From: Prevotella sp.
Lineage (GTDB): Bacteria > Bacteroidota > Bacteroidia > Bacteroidales > Bacteroidaceae
NCBI GenBank assembly: GCA_016283605.1
Contig: JAEENF010000273.1
Coordinates: 1-6,284 of the forward strand
Reading direction: 5' to 3'
DNA: 6,284 bases
Shown: piece by piece, positions 1 through 5,963 of the stretch
Layout of the letters: each line of letters opens with the position of its first letter
How positions within the stretch are numbered: the stretch's first letter is position 1
Position numbers and translations under genes: made by a program
Notes under the pieces: generated by a model
The model's input: only the letters and a program-made list of their open reading frames with translations
Database searches by the model: none
What the model was told of the DNA's origin: nothing

Positions 1-523
1 TCTCCTCAACCTCAATCTGGGGTTCCTCGGCCTTTACGGCTGCGATCTGGGGCTCTTCAGCCTTCACCGTCTCGGGTTTGGTGTCCGTCATGGCGGCAGC
101 TGCCTTAAGGGTACCCATCTCGAAAGCTCCCAAGCCGTAGAGCTCTGGCGTCAGGATGCCAGCCTCGCAGGGGGAGAAGACGTAGTGGCCCTCTTCGTTG
201 ACGGAGAGTACACCGATGTCATTGAACTCGTATTGACCCTCGTTCTCCAGATGCAGCTTCAACTCATCCACTTCGTCTTCAATCCGTCGTAAGGCCTCAG
301 GATAGCTAATGTCGTAGGCCTCCACGTAAGACTGTACCAGCAGTGAGTCGTTCATCTTGATCTGCGGGTTAAAGCCCAGCGATCGCAATGGCGGGATGAA
401 CAGGTGTTCGTTCTCGTCATAGCGAGCGCAAGTATGATGTGCCATAAAGCCGCCCAAGCCGGGGATAATGACACAATCATTGCTCAATAAGAGGATCTCA
501 ATATGTCTGTCTAATTCAATCAC
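1..523 (-). CDS. HU-CCDC81/SPOR-type envelope protein, N-terminal part (runs off left edge)
   Basis: Reading leftward from 523 gives 174 codons with no stop before the window edge. The start is GTG at 523-521; an in-frame TAA lies four codons upstream, so no earlier start exists, and the resulting N-terminus (IELDRHIEILLLSNDCV) looks complete. Residues 1-57 carry the hallmark of the first bacterial CCDC81-like HU domain, including VIIPGLGGF at about 18-26 and a FIPPLRSLGFN stretch at 42-52. Residues about 60-130 resemble the second HU-like domain (ending FNDIGVLSVNEEGHYVFSP). From about 140 the chain becomes an Ala/Glu/Pro-rich linker with a repeated VKAEEPQI unit. In this Bacteroidetes family the linker is normally followed by a membrane segment and a C-terminal SPOR domain that binds denuded peptidoglycan; that part is outside the window, so SPOR is inferred. 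The role (linking septal wall and another partner through HU-like domains) is not established. Family assignment is from recalled motifs. Confidence 0.82.
   Translation of the reverse strand, partial: MIELDRHIEILLLSNDCVIIPGLGGFMAHHTCARYDENEHLFIPPLRSLGFNPQIKMNDSLLVQSYVEAYDISYPEALRRIEDEVDELKLHLENEGQYEFNDIGVLSVNEEGHYVFSPCEAGILTPELYGLGAFEMGTLKAAAAMTDTKPETVKAEEPQIAAVKAEEPQIEVEE
8..67 (-). repeat. Two-copy 30-bp in-frame tandem repeat in the linker of the HU-CCDC81 gene
   Basis: Read on the minus strand, 67-38 and 37-8 each encode ten residues beginning VKAEEPQI, followed by AA in the first copy and EV in the second. The DNA copies differ mostly at third codon positions, so this is an older or selected protein-level repeat rather than a fresh duplication. 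It is Glu/Pro-rich and likely forms an extended spacer; more copies may lie beyond the left edge. Confidence 0.75.
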
Positions 524-527
524 GTTG

Positions 528-559
528 CAAAATTACTCTTTTTTTGTGATATAAACAAA
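528..559 (-). promoter_or_regulatory. Bacteroidetes-type promoter for the HU-CCDC81 gene
   Basis: On the minus strand TTTG (559-556) is followed after exactly 20 bp by TAATTTTG (535-528), matching the Bacteroidetes primary-sigma pattern TTTG / TAnnTTTG. The -7 element ends only four bases before the GTG start, so the expected transcription start falls at or within a few bases of the start codon, implying a leaderless or almost leaderless mRNA. The elements are seen in the sequence; use of this promoter is inferred. Confidence 0.65.
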
Positions 560-574
560 TAAAAGAAACTTAAA

Positions 575-608
575 ATTGAGATTAAATGAAAAAAAAGCAG
601 TATCTTTG
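575..608 (+). promoter_or_regulatory. Bacteroidetes-type promoter for rmlC-ugd-lipoprotein
   Basis: TATCTTTG at 601-608 is a full match to TAnnTTTG and continues as TATCTTTGCA, a form common just upstream of Bacteroidetes genes. The best -33 candidate is ATTG at 575-578, 22 bp upstream, slightly longer than the usual 19-21 bp. Transcription would begin near 612-615, giving a leader of about 12-15 nt before the ATG at 627. No other TAnnTTTG match is seen in the short gap before ugd, so this is probably the promoter for all three genes. Confidence 0.6.
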
Positions 609-626
609 CATCCAAATCAGAAAAAA

Positions 627-1175
627 ATGGAATATATCAGAACAGATATCGAGGGTGTTTTCGTGATTGAACCGCGTGTTTTCAATGATGCGAGGGGCTA
701 TTTCTTCGAGGCCTGGAAGCAGGAAGAGTTCAATGAACACGTTGGAGAGGTGAATTTCATCCAGGACAATGAGTCGAAATCGTCGTTTGGTGTGCTGCGC
801 GGCCTGCACTATCAGAAAGGAGAGCTCTCGCAGGCGAAGCTCGTGCGCGTGATAAAAGGCAAGGTGTTAGACGTGGCGGTGGACATCCGTAAGTCCAGTC
901 CGACCTTCGGAAAACACGTGATGGTGGAACTTAGCGAGGACAACAAGCGTCAGTTGTTTATCCCTCGTGGCTTCGCCCACGGCTTTCTGGTGCTGAGCGA
1001 CGAGGCTGTCTTTACCTATAAGGTGGACAATCCTTACGCCCCACAGGCCGAGGCGGGAATCCGATGGAATGATCCGGAACTGGCTATTGAGTGGCCGATA
1101 GATCCTGCACAGGTGTTGACCAGCGAGAAGGATTTAAAGCAACCCTTGCTGAAAGACGCGGAAGTATTTGAGTAA
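627..1175 (+). CDS. rfbC: dTDP-4-dehydrorhamnose 3,5-epimerase
   Basis: A 182-residue protein (also called RmlC) that epimerises C3 and C5 of dTDP-4-keto-6-deoxy-D-glucose, the third step of dTDP-L-rhamnose synthesis, in the cytoplasm. The length fits the family (about 180-190). The cupin fold motifs are all present: ARGYFFEAW at 22-30, FIQDNES at 44-50, RGLHYQ at 58-63 with the catalytic base His61, FIPRGFAHGF at 111-120, Tyr131 in the TYKVDNPY stretch, GIRWNDP at 144-150, and Asp169 in SEKD as the partner of His61. The ATG at 627 is chosen because it gives the usual MEYIRTDIEGV start and lies downstream of the promoter; the frame is open further upstream but only reaches a TTG inside the promoter region. 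There is no Shine-Dalgarno, only an A-rich run. ugd follows after 21 bp. The other rhamnose genes (rmlA, rmlB, rmlD) are not in the window. Confidence 0.95.
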   Translation: MEYIRTDIEGVFVIEPRVFNDARGYFFEAWKQEEFNEHVGEVNFIQDNESKSSFGVLRGLHYQKGELSQAKLVRVIKGKVLDVAVDIRKSSPTFGKHVMVELSEDNKRQLFIPRGFAHGFLVLSDEAVFTYKVDNPYAPQAEAGIRWNDPELAIEWPIDPAQVLTSEKDLKQPLLKDAEVFE

Positions 1176-1196
1176 CAATTTATTATCATATAGTAT

Positions 1197-2516
1197 ATGA
1201 ATATTGCAATCGTAGGAACCGGTTATGTTGGATTGGTGTCGGGAACCTGTTTTGCCGACACTGGTGCGAACGTAACGTGTGTGGATGTAGACGAACAGAA
1301 GATAGAGCGTCTGAAGAATGGTGAGATTCCCATCTATGAGCCAGGACTCGACGAACTGGTGAAGAAGAATGTGGCCGCAGGACGACTGAAGTTCACGACT
1401 GACCTCTCTTCTGTGCTCGACGATGTGGAGATTGTCTTTTCGGCTGTAGGTACGCCTCCTGACGAGGATGGCTCTGCCGATCTGAAATATGTACTCCAGG
1501 TGGCGAAGACCATCGGTGAGAACCTGAAGAAATATGTGGTGGTCGTCACGAAATCCACCGTTCCTGTGGGTACCGCTAAGAAGGTGCGTAAGGCCATTGA
1601 GGACGAACTGCAGAAGCGTGGCGTGGAGATTGAGTTTGATGTGGCATCGAATCCGGAATTCCTCAAGGAGGGTAATGCCATCAAGGACTTCATGTCGCCC
1701 GACCGTGTGGTGGTAGGTGTGGAGAGCGAGCATGCCAAGAAGGTGCTGACGAAGCTCTATAAGCCCTTCCTGATCAACAACTTCCGTGTGATCTTCATGG
1801 ACATCCCCTCAGCGGAGATGACGAAATATGCGGCTAACTCGATGTTGGCCACCCGTATCTCGTTTATGAATGACATCGCCAACCTTTGCGAGCGCGTGGG
1901 CGCGGATGTAAATATGGTACGCGCGGGAATAGGTTCCGACACCCGTATCGGACGTAAGTTCCTCTATGCCGGTTGCGGTTATGGTGGCTCGTGCTTCCCG
2001 AAGGACGTGAAGGCCCTCATCAAGACCGCCGACCAGAACGGCTACTCGATGGAGGTCCTGAAGGCTGTGGAGCGTGTGAACGAGAAACAGAAGAGCGTGC
2101 TGTTCGAGAAACTCGTGAAGGCGTTCGGCAGCGAAGAGGCCCTGAAGGGCAAGACCATCGCCATGTGGGGACTCTCCTTCAAGCCTGAGACCGACGATAT
2201 GCGTGAGTCAACGGCGCTGGTGATGATCGGGAAGCTGTTGGCAGCCGGTTGTACGGTCAGAGTCTACGACCCCATCGCGATGAACGAGTGTAAGCGTCGT
2301 ATCGGTGATCAGGTGACATATTGTCGCGATATGTATGACGTCGTGCTCGATGCCGACGCGCTGCTGCTGCTTACCGAGTGGAAGGAATTCCGTCTGCCGG
2401 GCTGGGGCGTTATCAAGAAGGCCATGAAGCGTGCACTCGTCATCGACGGAAGAAACATTTTCGATACGGAGGAGTTGGATGAGTGCGGCTTCGAGTATCA
2501 TTGTATTGGAAAGTGA
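1197..2516 (+). CDS. ugd: UDP-glucose 6-dehydrogenase
   Basis: A 439-residue NAD-dependent enzyme that oxidises UDP-glucose twice to UDP-glucuronate, a precursor for capsule and other surface polysaccharides. The N-terminal Rossmann domain opens with VGTGYVG (GxGxxG at 7-12) and Asp30 after the second strand, as expected for NAD binding. VGTPPDEDGSAD lies near 84-95 and NPEFLKEG at 152-159 includes Glu154. The dimerisation helix holds TKYAAN with Lys210. The catalytic cysteine is Cys266 in GGSCFPKD (263-270). The C-terminal UDP-binding domain contains GLSFKPETDDMRES at 325-338 with Lys329. All key residues are intact and the length is normal. UDP-glucose rather than GDP-mannose is favoured by overall resemblance to bacterial Ugd, not proven. 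It lies 21 bp after rfbC with no promoter or Shine-Dalgarno visible between them, so it is probably cotranscribed; its TGA overlaps the start of the next gene. Confidence 0.94.
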   Translation: MNIAIVGTGYVGLVSGTCFADTGANVTCVDVDEQKIERLKNGEIPIYEPGLDELVKKNVAAGRLKFTTDLSSVLDDVEIVFSAVGTPPDEDGSADLKYVLQVAKTIGENLKKYVVVVTKSTVPVGTAKKVRKAIEDELQKRGVEIEFDVASNPEFLKEGNAIKDFMSPDRVVVGVESEHAKKVLTKLYKPFLINNFRVIFMDIPSAEMTKYAANSMLATRISFMNDIANLCERVGADVNMVRAGIGSDTRIGRKFLYAGCGYGGSCFPKDVKALIKTADQNGYSMEVLKAVERVNEKQKSVLFEKLVKAFGSEEALKGKTIAMWGLSFKPETDDMRESTALVMIGKLLAAGCTVRVYDPIAMNECKRRIGDQVTYCRDMYDVVLDADALLLLTEWKEFRLPGWGVIKKAMKRALVIDGRNIFDTEELDECGFEYHCIGK

Positions 2517-3313
2517 CAGTGAAGAAGAGCATTATCATTATAGGCCTTTTGGCGTTGCTGACGGGGTGTTCCCAGCAGCAGAAAGGCAATGCTGGTGTGT
2601 CAAACGAGGAAAGTCGGGAGGCGAAGGCCATGATGCAAGGTGTATGGCTTGATGCAGAGACTGAAGAGGTGTCTTTCCGGGTGAAGGGCGACTCGATCTA
2701 CTATGCTGACTCTACCAGTATGCCTGCGTTCTTTAAGATTATTGCCGACTCGCTGGTCCTGGGCTCCGGTACCCGTTATGCCATTGAAAAGCAGACGGAA
2801 CACCTCTTCTGGTTTAAGAATCAGAACGGTGATCTGGTGAAACTCCAGAAGAGCGATGACGACAGCGATGCTTCGGCGTTTATACACGATACACCGAAGA
2901 TCATGACCTATACCCATCAGGTGAAGTCGGACTCAGTGGTTCTCTACAACGGCAACCGCTATCATTGGTATATCGCCATCAACCCCACAAAGTTCAAGGT
3001 GGTGAAGCGATCCTATAATGATGATGGTGTAGAGGTGGAGAACGTGTATTACGACAATATTATGCACATCAGTGTCTACGATGGTGCAACGAAACTGTTC
3101 TCCAGCGATTTCCGCAAACAGCAGTATGCCAAGTTTGTTCCAGCGAATTTTTTGGAAGAGGCTGTTCTCGCCAATATGGAATACAACAAGATCGACGCTG
3201 CTGGCCTTCACTTCAATGCCACCCTGTGTATTCCCGATGGCGCCAGCTGCTATCTGGTGGAGTGTCTGATATCCTACAAGGGACAGTTATCGATGAAACT
3301 TATGGAGTATTGA
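2513..3313 (+). CDS. Predicted lipoprotein of unknown function (DUF4738-like)
   Basis: A 266-residue protein with a lipoprotein signal: two lysines, a hydrophobic run, then LTGC with the lipidated Cys19 followed by SQQQ. The start is taken as GTG at 2513, sharing GTGA with the ugd stop; GTG at 2519, giving MKKSIIIIG, is equally plausible. Residues about 40-120 look like a small beta-rich domain (QGVWLD, then GDSIYYADS, then TEHLFWFKNQNGDLVKL). Residues about 130-266 look like a second beta-rich domain with NVYYDNIMHISVYDG and FLEEAVLANMEY. This resembles short Bacteroides/Prevotella lipoproteins that I recall as DUF4738; that label is tentative. No enzyme motif is seen. There is no acidic stretch right after the cysteine, so surface export by the Bacteroidetes export signal is not indicated and a periplasmic position is more likely. 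Overlap with ugd suggests translational coupling. Its last 14 bp overlap nudC on the other strand. Confidence 0.85.
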   Translation: MTVKKSIIIIGLLALLTGCSQQQKGNAGVSNEESREAKAMMQGVWLDAETEEVSFRVKGDSIYYADSTSMPAFFKIIADSLVLGSGTRYAIEKQTEHLFWFKNQNGDLVKLQKSDDDSDASAFIHDTPKIMTYTHQVKSDSVVLYNGNRYHWYIAINPTKFKVVKRSYNDDGVEVENVYYDNIMHISVYDGATKLFSSDFRKQQYAKFVPANFLEEAVLANMEYNKIDAAGLHFNATLCIPDGASCYLVECLISYKGQLSMKLMEY

Positions 3314-4070
3314 TCCATGCATCGAGAAGCATCCGGGCAATGGAGAGCTTCTCGGGGATATTCGGCAGATTGTCTTTCCTGAACCATCCTCCCTTGGCTA
3401 TCTCACTGGCTTGCAGATGAATCTCGCCGCTGACGTAGTCGGCATTGAAGCCTACCATCAGACCACAAGGGTAGGGCCAGGGTTGTGAACCGAAATAGCG
3501 GATATTCGTAATCTTGACGCCTGTCTCTTCAAGGGCCTCACGGGCAACGGCTTCTTCCAGCGTCTCACCCGTCTCTACAAAGCCTGCAACGAGTCCGAAG
3601 AAGTCACGTTTGAAGTTCTTCGCGCGTACTAATAACACCTCGTCTCCTTTGTGAATCAGTACGATGACGGCTGTGGCCAGCTGTGGCCAGATCTCCTTGC
3701 CGCACTGTGTACATTTCTTGGAGATGTCCGTATCCATCCGCATCGGTGCACCACAGACACCGCAGAATTTCGTGTTCTGGTCCCAATAGAGCAGTTCCTG
3801 GCACTTGCCGCCTTTCAGATAGAGGGGACGAGAGAGTTTATAGTAACTCTGTCGCAGACCGCACATCTCATAACGGTCATCGTCAGTAATAGGGGCGTCG
3901 ATACGATAGGTCTTCACTTCCACGCCGTCCAGCGGGGTGATGTTCATGATGTTCGTCCAGGGTTTCACCGCAGTGGGGGGCTCTTCCTGAAGGGGGATAG
4001 TATAACCGCCATCGGATGTCTTCTCCAACAGCAGGTCTTCCTTACAGAACACGAAATAATAAGTTTTCAT
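3300..4070 (-). CDS. nudC: NAD(H) pyrophosphatase / NAD-cap removing Nudix hydrolase
   Basis: A 256-residue protein, nearly the same length as E. coli NudC (257). The family cleaves NAD(H) to NMN(H) plus AMP and removes NAD caps from RNA, in the cytoplasm. The zinc ribbon has Cys103, Cys106, Cys120 and Cys123 (CGVC and CTQC). The Nudix box spans 163-185 and fits GX5EX7REUXEEXGU exactly, with Gly163, Glu169, Arg177-Glu178 and Glu181-Glu182. The NudC-specific motif after it is SQPWPYP at 195-201, close to the canonical SQPWPFP, but followed by CGLM where E. coli has QSLM. The start is ATG at 4070, 30 bp downstream of the nucleotidase stop; no promoter motif is seen in that gap, so the two are probably one operon. 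No Shine-Dalgarno. Before the catalytic domain the usual YPRxxPA-type stretch reads WPQLATA, a mild variation. The 3' end overlaps the convergent lipoprotein gene. Confidence 0.94.
   Translation of the reverse strand: MKTYYFVFCKEDLLLEKTSDGGYTIPLQEEPPTAVKPWTNIMNITPLDGVEVKTYRIDAPITDDDRYEMCGLRQSYYKLSRPLYLKGGKCQELLYWDQNTKFCGVCGAPMRMDTDISKKCTQCGKEIWPQLATAVIVLIHKGDEVLLVRAKNFKRDFFGLVAGFVETGETLEEAVAREALEETGVKITNIRYFGSQPWPYPCGLMVGFNADYVSGEIHLQASEIAKGGWFRKDNLPNIPEKLSIARMLLDAWINTP
3323..3354. repeat. 8-bp perfect inverted repeat inside the 3' end of nudC
   Basis: CGAGAAGC (3323-3330) and GCTTCTCG (3347-3354) are perfect reverse complements separated by 16 bp. It lies 10 bp past the stop of the convergent lipoprotein gene and within the last 20 codons of nudC. 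There is no T-run after it on either strand, so it is not a standard intrinsic terminator. It may be chance; it is listed because it is the only clear stem near this terminator-free convergent junction. Confidence 0.35.
3670..3690. repeat. 10-bp perfect tandem duplication inside nudC
   Basis: GCTGTGGCCA occurs twice in direct succession (3670-3679 and 3680-3689), with the periodicity extending one more base to 3690. It encodes the segment WPQLATA just after the zinc ribbon. The protein aligns without a gap to the remembered E. coli sequence there (YPQIAPC), so the repeat does not reflect an insertion. The period is not a multiple of three, so gain or loss of a unit would shift the frame. Confidence 0.6.
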
Positions 4071-4100
4071 CTCATCCGAATAATCTGAGTAGTCCGAGTC

Positions 4101-5864
4101 TTATTTTCCAAACAGGAGTATGCGGTCTCTTTCCAGTGCGGGCTTCGCCCAGTCCTCTGGCACAAACTTCCAGTTGTGGTTGGGTTGTGGATTCACCGTA
4201 CCCATCTTCCTGATTTCCTCCGTCAGATAGTGACGCTGGTCGAGATCGGTATTGAAGATCACGCGACTTTCCAACGAGTCTTTGGGGATACCGGCTCCGC
4301 GTGTCAGGAGTTCTCCGCCACCATTGGCGCGATAACTGTTCATCACCACCTTATACCATTTCTTCTCGTCGAAGGGCTGTCCGTCCGACATCTGGAGTAT
4401 CTTCACTTTCTGACCGTCGGGCTTTGTCAGGTCTACCTCGTAGTCGATGCCTGCGGCGGAGTCGAAGTTAAAGGTGTAGTATTGGAATCCCGTGCGCTGT
4501 TGGTCGTCCTTCGACTCATCATTCAGCCTGAGGGCGTGATCCTCGGGCGAGGTCATCGTATTGGTCCACATGTCATACGAGAATTCCAGATGCTTGCGGA
4601 CTTCTTCACCGGTCATGCGGAGCACGAACAGCAGGTTCTCGAAGCGGTAGAGCTTGAACATATCAGCCTGTGTCACATCGCCTGCCTGGATGACGGTGTT
4701 GAAACTCAGTGGGGCGTTAAAAGAGATATCGGCCTTCGAAATCTGCAGCTGCAGGTTATGAATCAGGTCGGTGAAGGCTGAGTTGCCAAAGAAACTCTCC
4801 CGGGTGTAAATCGGATTCTCGAAACGTCCGATCTTACGGTCTACGTATTGTTTGATCTCATCAATCTTCGGCTGGAAATGATCCAGCATCTTCTGGTCGA
4901 TGTCTTCATCGAGCACACTGACAATCTCTCCCTTGATGTCCTTCTTCGTCAGATGCCCCTTCTCGTAGGTCAACGTGATCTCTGCCTCGGCGATGTTCTT
5001 CACATAGCATGAGGGGTCGATGAGCAACACCTTACCACCGTCCTTGTTCGTCTCCCAGAGATTATGTACCTGATGGTCGTGTCCGAAGAAGATGATGTCG
5101 AATCCCGGCACCTCACGAGCTACGGCTGCTGTGGCGTTCTCCTCGTATTCGTCAGTCTTGATGCCGCTGTCGAGACCCGAGTGGAAGAGGCCGAACAACA
5201 AATCGGGCTTCTCGGTCTCCTGGATATACTTCACCCATTTCTTGGCGCAGCTGACCATCTCCTCAAACTCTATCCCTTTCCAGATACTCTTGTTCAGCCA
5301 GTTGGGGATGGCAGGTGTGAGCATACCGATGACACAGATCTTCACACCGTCCTTATAGTGGACGGAGTAGGGCTGTAAGCCATCGTAGATGCTAGAAGGA
5401 CGGGCTTCACCGTTCTTATACTCCTCCTTGACGATATTCGCACCGAGCAACGGACAGCGTACCTCACGGATCCATTTGTCGTAGACCTTATGGCCAGGCT
5501 CGATGTCGTGATTGCCTATTGTCTCTGCATCGTATTTCATATAGTTGATGACCGATGCGGCGAGATTCTCATTCTCAGGCATCACGTAGTTCGACCAGTA
5601 GACGCACGGCTGTCCCTGCAGGATGTCGCCATTGTCGATGAGCAACAGGTTGTCACCATAGGCCGCTCTCTGCTTGCTGATATATGAATTGGCTCGGACG
5701 AGTGTTCCTTTCAGCGGCTTCTTCTCCATAAAGTCGTAGGGAAAGAAGTGTCCGTGAACATCGCTCGTCTCAATCACCTTGAGACGTACGGTCTTTGTGG
5801 CCTGTCCCTGCGAGGGAAGGGTTGTCACTATCATTGCGATAAGAAGTATTACATGTTTCTTCAT
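4101..5864 (-). CDS. Secreted UshA/CpdB-family nucleotidase (5'-nucleotidase or 2',3'-cyclic-nucleotide phosphodiesterase)
   Basis: A 587-residue protein with a signal peptide (MKKHVILLIAMIV..., likely cut near residues 20-22), so it acts in the periplasm or outside. The two-metal phosphoesterase domain has all five motifs: TSDVHGH with Asp35 and His37, DNGD with Asp80, GNHD with Asn118 and His119, FHSG with His228, and GHDH with His262 and His264. The C-terminal 5'-nucleotidase domain (about 355-540) contains FGNSAFTDLIHN, NAPLSFN, YRFENLLFVLRMTGEEV and NSYRANGGGELL at 509-520. TSDVHG followed by a YD pair and the NSYRANGGG loop look more like CpdB (2',3'-cyclic phosphodiesterase/3'-nucleotidase) than UshA, so substrate is left open. 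No lipobox and no C-terminal sorting domain is seen. It is the first gene of a minus-strand pair with nudC and has its own near-consensus promoter 21 bp upstream. Probable job: dephosphorylating extracellular nucleotides for phosphate and nucleoside uptake. Confidence 0.92.
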   Translation of the reverse strand: MKKHVILLIAMIVTTLPSQGQATKTVRLKVIETSDVHGHFFPYDFMEKKPLKGTLVRANSYISKQRAAYGDNLLLIDNGDILQGQPCVYWSNYVMPENENLAASVINYMKYDAETIGNHDIEPGHKVYDKWIREVRCPLLGANIVKEEYKNGEARPSSIYDGLQPYSVHYKDGVKICVIGMLTPAIPNWLNKSIWKGIEFEEMVSCAKKWVKYIQETEKPDLLFGLFHSGLDSGIKTDEYEENATAAVAREVPGFDIIFFGHDHQVHNLWETNKDGGKVLLIDPSCYVKNIAEAEITLTYEKGHLTKKDIKGEIVSVLDEDIDQKMLDHFQPKIDEIKQYVDRKIGRFENPIYTRESFFGNSAFTDLIHNLQLQISKADISFNAPLSFNTVIQAGDVTQADMFKLYRFENLLFVLRMTGEEVRKHLEFSYDMWTNTMTSPEDHALRLNDESKDDQQRTGFQYYTFNFDSAAGIDYEVDLTKPDGQKVKILQMSDGQPFDEKKWYKVVMNSYRANGGGELLTRGAGIPKDSLESRVIFNTDLDQRHYLTEEIRKMGTVNPQPNHNWKFVPEDWAKPALERDRILLFGK

Positions 5865-5884
5865 CTTTTATGGTTTTTAGGCTG

Positions 5885-5916
5885 CAAAGGTACATATTTT
5901 TCCCGATTTGAACAAA
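5885..5916 (-). promoter_or_regulatory. Bacteroidetes-type promoter for the nucleotidase-nudC pair
   Basis: On the minus strand TTTG (5916-5913) and TACCTTTG (5892-5885) are separated by exactly 20 bp, a full match to TTTG / TAnnTTTG. Transcription should start near 5878-5882, leaving a short leader of roughly 15-18 nt before the ATG at 5864. No Shine-Dalgarno is present in that leader, only an A-rich stretch, as is usual in this phylum. Confidence 0.75.
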
Positions 5917-5937
5917 TATTGGTACACTTTTTGCATG

Positions 5938-5960
5938 TTTAATGATAAAGAATCATTAAA
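5938..5960. promoter_or_regulatory. Perfect 9-bp inverted repeat upstream of the J-domain gene (possible operator or 5' hairpin)
   Basis: TTTAATGAT (5938-5946) and ATCATTAAA (5952-5960) are exact reverse complements around the 5-nt spacer AAAGA. The element ends 3 bp before the Shine-Dalgarno and 17 bp before the ATG. It is AT-rich with no T-run after it, so it is not a terminator. The size and symmetry suit a dimeric regulator, or a weak hairpin at the start of the mRNA. In other bacteria cbpA/dnaJ-like genes often neighbour a MerR-family modulator (CbpM/HspR), so an operator is a reasonable guess, but no regulator gene is in the window. Confidence 0.5.
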
Positions 5961-5963
5961 AGT

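Noticed and set aside
576..626. Extension of rfbC to a TTG at 576
   Set aside because: This would place the start upstream of the TATCTTTG promoter element at 601-608 and add 17 residues not seen in the family; ATG at 627 gives the normal N-terminus.
1134..1733. 199-codon open frame on the minus strand opposite rfbC/ugd
   Set aside because: It is a shadow of ugd, has no recognisable domain, is rich in His/Leu/Arg as expected from antisense reading, and ugd is clearly the real gene.
2483..2512. Earlier GTG start for the lipoprotein at 2483
   Set aside because: It would put ten extra residues before the lysines of a textbook lipoprotein signal peptide and lie deep within ugd; GTG at 2513 or 2519 fits better.
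3323..3354. Inverted repeat as a bidirectional intrinsic terminator for the convergent genes
   Set aside because: The stem is only 8 bp with a 16-nt loop, lies inside nudC coding sequence, and lacks a T-run on either strand.
3651..4088. 145-codon open frame on the plus strand opposite nudC
   Set aside because: It lies opposite the zinc ribbon and N-terminal part of an intact nudC and has no recognisable features.
4176..4781. 201-codon open frame on the plus strand opposite the nucleotidase
   Set aside because: It is a shadow of the conserved nucleotidase coding sequence with no family motif and no promoter or ribosome site.
5923..5934. TACACTTTTTGC as the -7 element of the J-domain gene
   Set aside because: It does not fit TAnnTTTG (the two bases before the last NNTTTG are AC, not TA) and no TTTG lies 19-21 bp upstream, so it is not listed as a promoter.
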